From the NCBI GenBank assembly GCA_903875605.1, contig CAIQWT010000053.1:1-64000 (forward strand): a stretch of DNA of 64,000 bases, given 5' to 3'. Each line of letters begins with the position of its first letter. The first letter of the stretch is position 1. Below the pieces are notes generated by a model. That model saw only the letters and a list, made by a program, of their open reading frames with translations, was not told the DNA's origin and did no database searches. The position numbers and the translations under genes were made by a program. Source of the DNA: an uncultured Geobacteraceae bacterium. Lineage in GTDB: Bacteria; Desulfobacterota; Desulfuromonadia; Geobacterales; Pseudopelobacteraceae. Of the stretch, positions 62,034 to 64,000 are shown in pieces.

Positions 62034-63059
62034 ATGTCTGAACTTCGCTGGGATCCTATAAAGATGTACTGGGTAATTATTGCCACTGAGCGTGGCCGCA
62101 GACCGCGTGACTTTCAAGTTGAGCCCGAGCGTAGCGGGATGGTTGCATGTCCGTTTTGTTATGGTAATGAGGATAAAACTCCGCCAGAGATTTTTGCAAT
62201 TCGCCCCGGTGGCGAAGCTAATGCCGCAAACTGGCGGGTGAGGGTAATTCCGAACAAATATCCTGCCCTGCGTGTAGAGGGAGATCTCAACAGTCAGGGT
62301 TACGGCATGTATGATGTGATGAACGGCATCGGTGCTCACGAAGTGATTATAGAAACACCTGACCATAACCGTACGCTGGCCGATCTGACGGTAAACGAAG
62401 TGAATGATGTTCTTATCGCTTATCGCCACCGTTACCTTGATTTACGCAAAGATTTTCGCTTTCGCTATATGGTTCTGTTTAAGAACCATGGCACCCGTGC
62501 CGGTGCGTCCCTACATCATTCCCACAGCCAGCTTATCGCAGTACCACTGTTGCCGCCGGTAGCAAGTACCCAGCTGAAAGTTGCTCGCAATTATTTCAAC
62601 GATAAGGAACGCTGTATCTTCTGTGATCTAATTGAGTTTGAGCTGCGGGAAGGGGTGCGCGTCGTAAAGGAATTTTCCAATTTTGTGACGTTGACTCCCT
62701 ACGCGTCAAGTTCTCCCTTTGAACTGCGCCTTTATCCCAAACGTCACAGTCATGACTTCGCATTAATGGACGATGCCCAATTGGCAGAGTTGGCTGTGGC
62801 GATGAAGGATATGCTTCTGCGCGTGAAAACGGTGCTGCGTGATGCTCCATATAATTTTATTCTCCACACCGCCCCGCCCATGCATCGCCGCCCCGGTAAG
62901 CCTGATCATTGGAACTCGTTGGAGTATGATTATCACTGGCATATAGAGCTAGTGCCGCGTTTGACGCAAGTGGCCGGTTTTGAGTGGGGTACCGGCTTTT
63001 ACATCAATCCGACTTCACCTGAAGATGCAGCACTGTTTCTGAGAGAGGCAGATGTCTGA
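62034..63059 (+). CDS. galT: Galactose-1-phosphate uridylyltransferase family
   Basis: 341 residues of the HIT superfamily. MSELRWDPIKMYWVIIATERGRRPRDF, VACPFCYGNEDKTPPEI (zinc-type CxxC), VRVIPNKYPAL, FKNHGTRAGASLHHSHSQLIAVP with the uridylylated His in HSHSQ near residue 162, CIFCDLI, and DYHWHIELVPRL. E. coli-type GalT has HPHGQ; the variant here also occurs in ADP-glucose phosphorylase-like members, so the natural sugar may be glucose-1-phosphate with ADP rather than galactose. It follows GH57, which suits an alpha-glucan context. ATGGAGGATAT precedes the start. Its last eight bases overlap the next gene. Confidence 0.88.
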   Translation: MSELRWDPIKMYWVIIATERGRRPRDFQVEPERSGMVACPFCYGNEDKTPPEIFAIRPGGEANAANWRVRVIPNKYPALRVEGDLNSQGYGMYDVMNGIGAHEVIIETPDHNRTLADLTVNEVNDVLIAYRHRYLDLRKDFRFRYMVLFKNHGTRAGASLHHSHSQLIAVPLLPPVASTQLKVARNYFNDKERCIFCDLIEFELREGVRVVKEFSNFVTLTPYASSSPFELRLYPKRHSHDFALMDDAQLAELAVAMKDMLLRVKTVLRDAPYNFILHTAPPMHRRPGKPDHWNSLEYDYHWHIELVPRLTQVAGFEWGTGFYINPTSPEDAALFLREADV

Positions 63060-63915
63060 TATACGCAAAGCACTCAACGATCTCCGTACCTCCGCATCAG
63101 AACAGCATCTGGAAAATGATCCACTTTCATTCTGTCATCGCTACACTGATCCGCTCGATCAGGAGATCGCAGCGGTTGTCGCTTCTTCATTTGCCTATGG
63201 TTCGGTAGTTATTATTCTGCGCACTCTGGAAGTAATCTTTTCCGAATTAGGCCCTTCGCCAAGAAGTTATGTAGAGAGATTTGATCCTGAGGCGGGTTTC
63301 AAGGCTTTTTCTGGCTTTAAACATCGCTTTAACGACGCCCGCGACCTTTGCGCGTTACTGTGGGGGATGCGGCAGATTATTGAGCAAACTGGTAGCATTC
63401 AGTCGTTTTTTCTGAGTGGGCATGGCGCCAGTGATCAGGATGTGAGCCGCTCCTTGAACCGCTATTCAGCGGCAGTACTGGCGCTGGACTATTCTGCCGT
63501 ATTCGGGAGTAACAGCATTCCTGACAGTTCTTATTTCCCGTTTCTATTCCCGGCACCCGCTTCCGGAAGTGCCTGTAAGCGTCTCTGCATGATGCTTCGC
63601 TGGTTGGCCCGCTCTGCAGACGGAGTTGATCTTGGTATCTGGAACGGAGTGTCCCCTGCACAGCTGATTATTCCAGTAGATACGCATATAAGTCGCATTA
63701 GTCGCTATCTCCGCTTTACCGCCAGAAAAACAGCAGATTGGCGCATGGCTCAGGAAATCACTGCTGCGCTGCGCGACTTTGACCCCGCTGATCCTGTAAA
63801 ATATGATTTTTCGCTGGCTCATCTCGGTATTAGCGATGGCTGTGATGGTAAAGATTTCCGTGCATGCGTGACGTGCCCGATTGTTGGAATATGTGCGCAA
63901 AACCTGACTAAATAG
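63052..63915 (+). CDS. TIGR02757/DUF2400 family protein with endonuclease III-like features
   Basis: 287 residues. The family signatures DPLDQEIAAVVASSFAYGSV and PVDTHISRISRYL are clear. The second resembles the VDTH-x-x-R segment of endonuclease III (HhH-GPD), where the Asp is catalytic. The C-terminus holds C-x7-C-x2-C-x5-C (Cys 264, 272, 275, 281), close to the C-x6-C-x2-C-x5-C [4Fe-4S] loop of endonuclease III. The catalytic Lys of the hairpin-helix-hairpin is not seen. The product is annotated as unknown in most genomes; a nucleic-acid or base-excision role is plausible. It overlaps galT by eight bases, so the two are co-transcribed although functionally unrelated on present knowledge. 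Confidence 0.88.
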   Translation: MSDIRKALNDLRTSASEQHLENDPLSFCHRYTDPLDQEIAAVVASSFAYGSVVIILRTLEVIFSELGPSPRSYVERFDPEAGFKAFSGFKHRFNDARDLCALLWGMRQIIEQTGSIQSFFLSGHGASDQDVSRSLNRYSAAVLALDYSAVFGSNSIPDSSYFPFLFPAPASGSACKRLCMMLRWLARSADGVDLGIWNGVSPAQLIIPVDTHISRISRYLRFTARKTADWRMAQEITAALRDFDPADPVKYDFSLAHLGISDGCDGKDFRACVTCPIVGICAQNLTK

Positions 63916-63938
63916 TCGAAATATCACGGAGTAATGAT

Positions 63939-64000
63939 TTGACACCCTTCACCCTTTCTGATATAGAACTAGCGTTCTTTCAGATAGTTCCGTCAATTTC
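63939..64000 (+). CDS. Possible 5' end of a further gene (partial)
   Basis: A TTG at 63939 with GGAG eight bases ahead opens a frame that stays open to the window end (MTPFTLSDIELAFFQIVPSI). The nearby ATG at 63934 hits a stop after one codon. Twenty residues are too few to identify a family, and the start is uncertain. Confidence 0.3.
   Translation, partial: MTPFTLSDIELAFFQIVPSI

Noticed and set aside
1-64000. Mobile elements, prophage, tRNA or rRNA genes
   Set aside because: No transposase, integrase, phage structural gene, terminal inverted repeats, attachment duplication or tRNA-like cloverleaf was recognised on either strand.

Overview
The window looks like a chromosomal segment from a Geobacter-type delta-proteobacterium (Geobacterales/Desulfuromonadia). 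The pointers are a PpcA-type periplasmic triheme cytochrome c7, a chemotaxis receptor with a c-type heme motif in its periplasmic domain, a lone type II secretion pseudopilin, pyruvate phosphate dikinase, and a four-subunit glycine cleavage operon with lipoate genes. No rRNA, tRNA, transposase, integrase, prophage or CRISPR array was seen. The assignment rests on gene content only.

Layout. 1-8.8 kb is mostly core: the 3' end of uvrB, ppcA, gspG, ppdK, two cobalamin-pathway methyltransferase genes (cbiL, cbiET), typA and a CoA-binding protein. 9.1-22.5 kb is the accessory centrepiece: six same-strand genes between a strong AT-rich promoter and an intrinsic terminator. Every product is exported: a 21-repeat MORN protein, a lactonase-type beta-propeller lipoprotein, an RCC1-plus-lactonase lipoprotein, a fibronectin III-RCC1 lipoprotein, an OprO/P-like porin and a TIG-NHL lipoprotein. 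I know of no named system with this composition, and it is my main candidate for an undescribed envelope system. 22.6-25.1 kb holds a slipin, a CDF metal transporter with a tetracysteine tail and an ICMT-family membrane methyltransferase.

25.4-31.5 kb is gcvT-gcvH-gcvPA-gcvPB-lipM-like-lipA, which couples glycine cleavage to making the lipoyl cofactor of its H protein. 31.5-43.5 kb mixes a pseudo-receiver membrane protein, leuB-asd, a U32 protein and secreted nuclease, a c-di-GMP-type MshEN-receiver fusion, the heme MCP, rplU-rpmA and a nitronate monooxygenase-like enzyme. 43.6-53.6 kb has dksA, a cytoplasmic histidine kinase with a cysteine cluster, and a polysaccharide assembly/export set (SDR dehydratase, Wzi, SLBB export protein, Wzz, VanZ) without glycosyltransferases. 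53.6-64 kb has cysS, then a histidine kinase-response regulator pair followed closely by a sugar nucleotidyltransferase fused to a degenerate phosphomannomutase, a GH57 glycosidase, galT and a TIGR02757-family protein. This last run suggests a two-component system tied to glycan or storage-sugar metabolism.

Starts were moved from the ORF-track position wherever a clearly better Shine-Dalgarno site lies in front of a later in-frame start; each case is stated in its entry. All functional calls are by eye from motifs, length and context; no database search was run.
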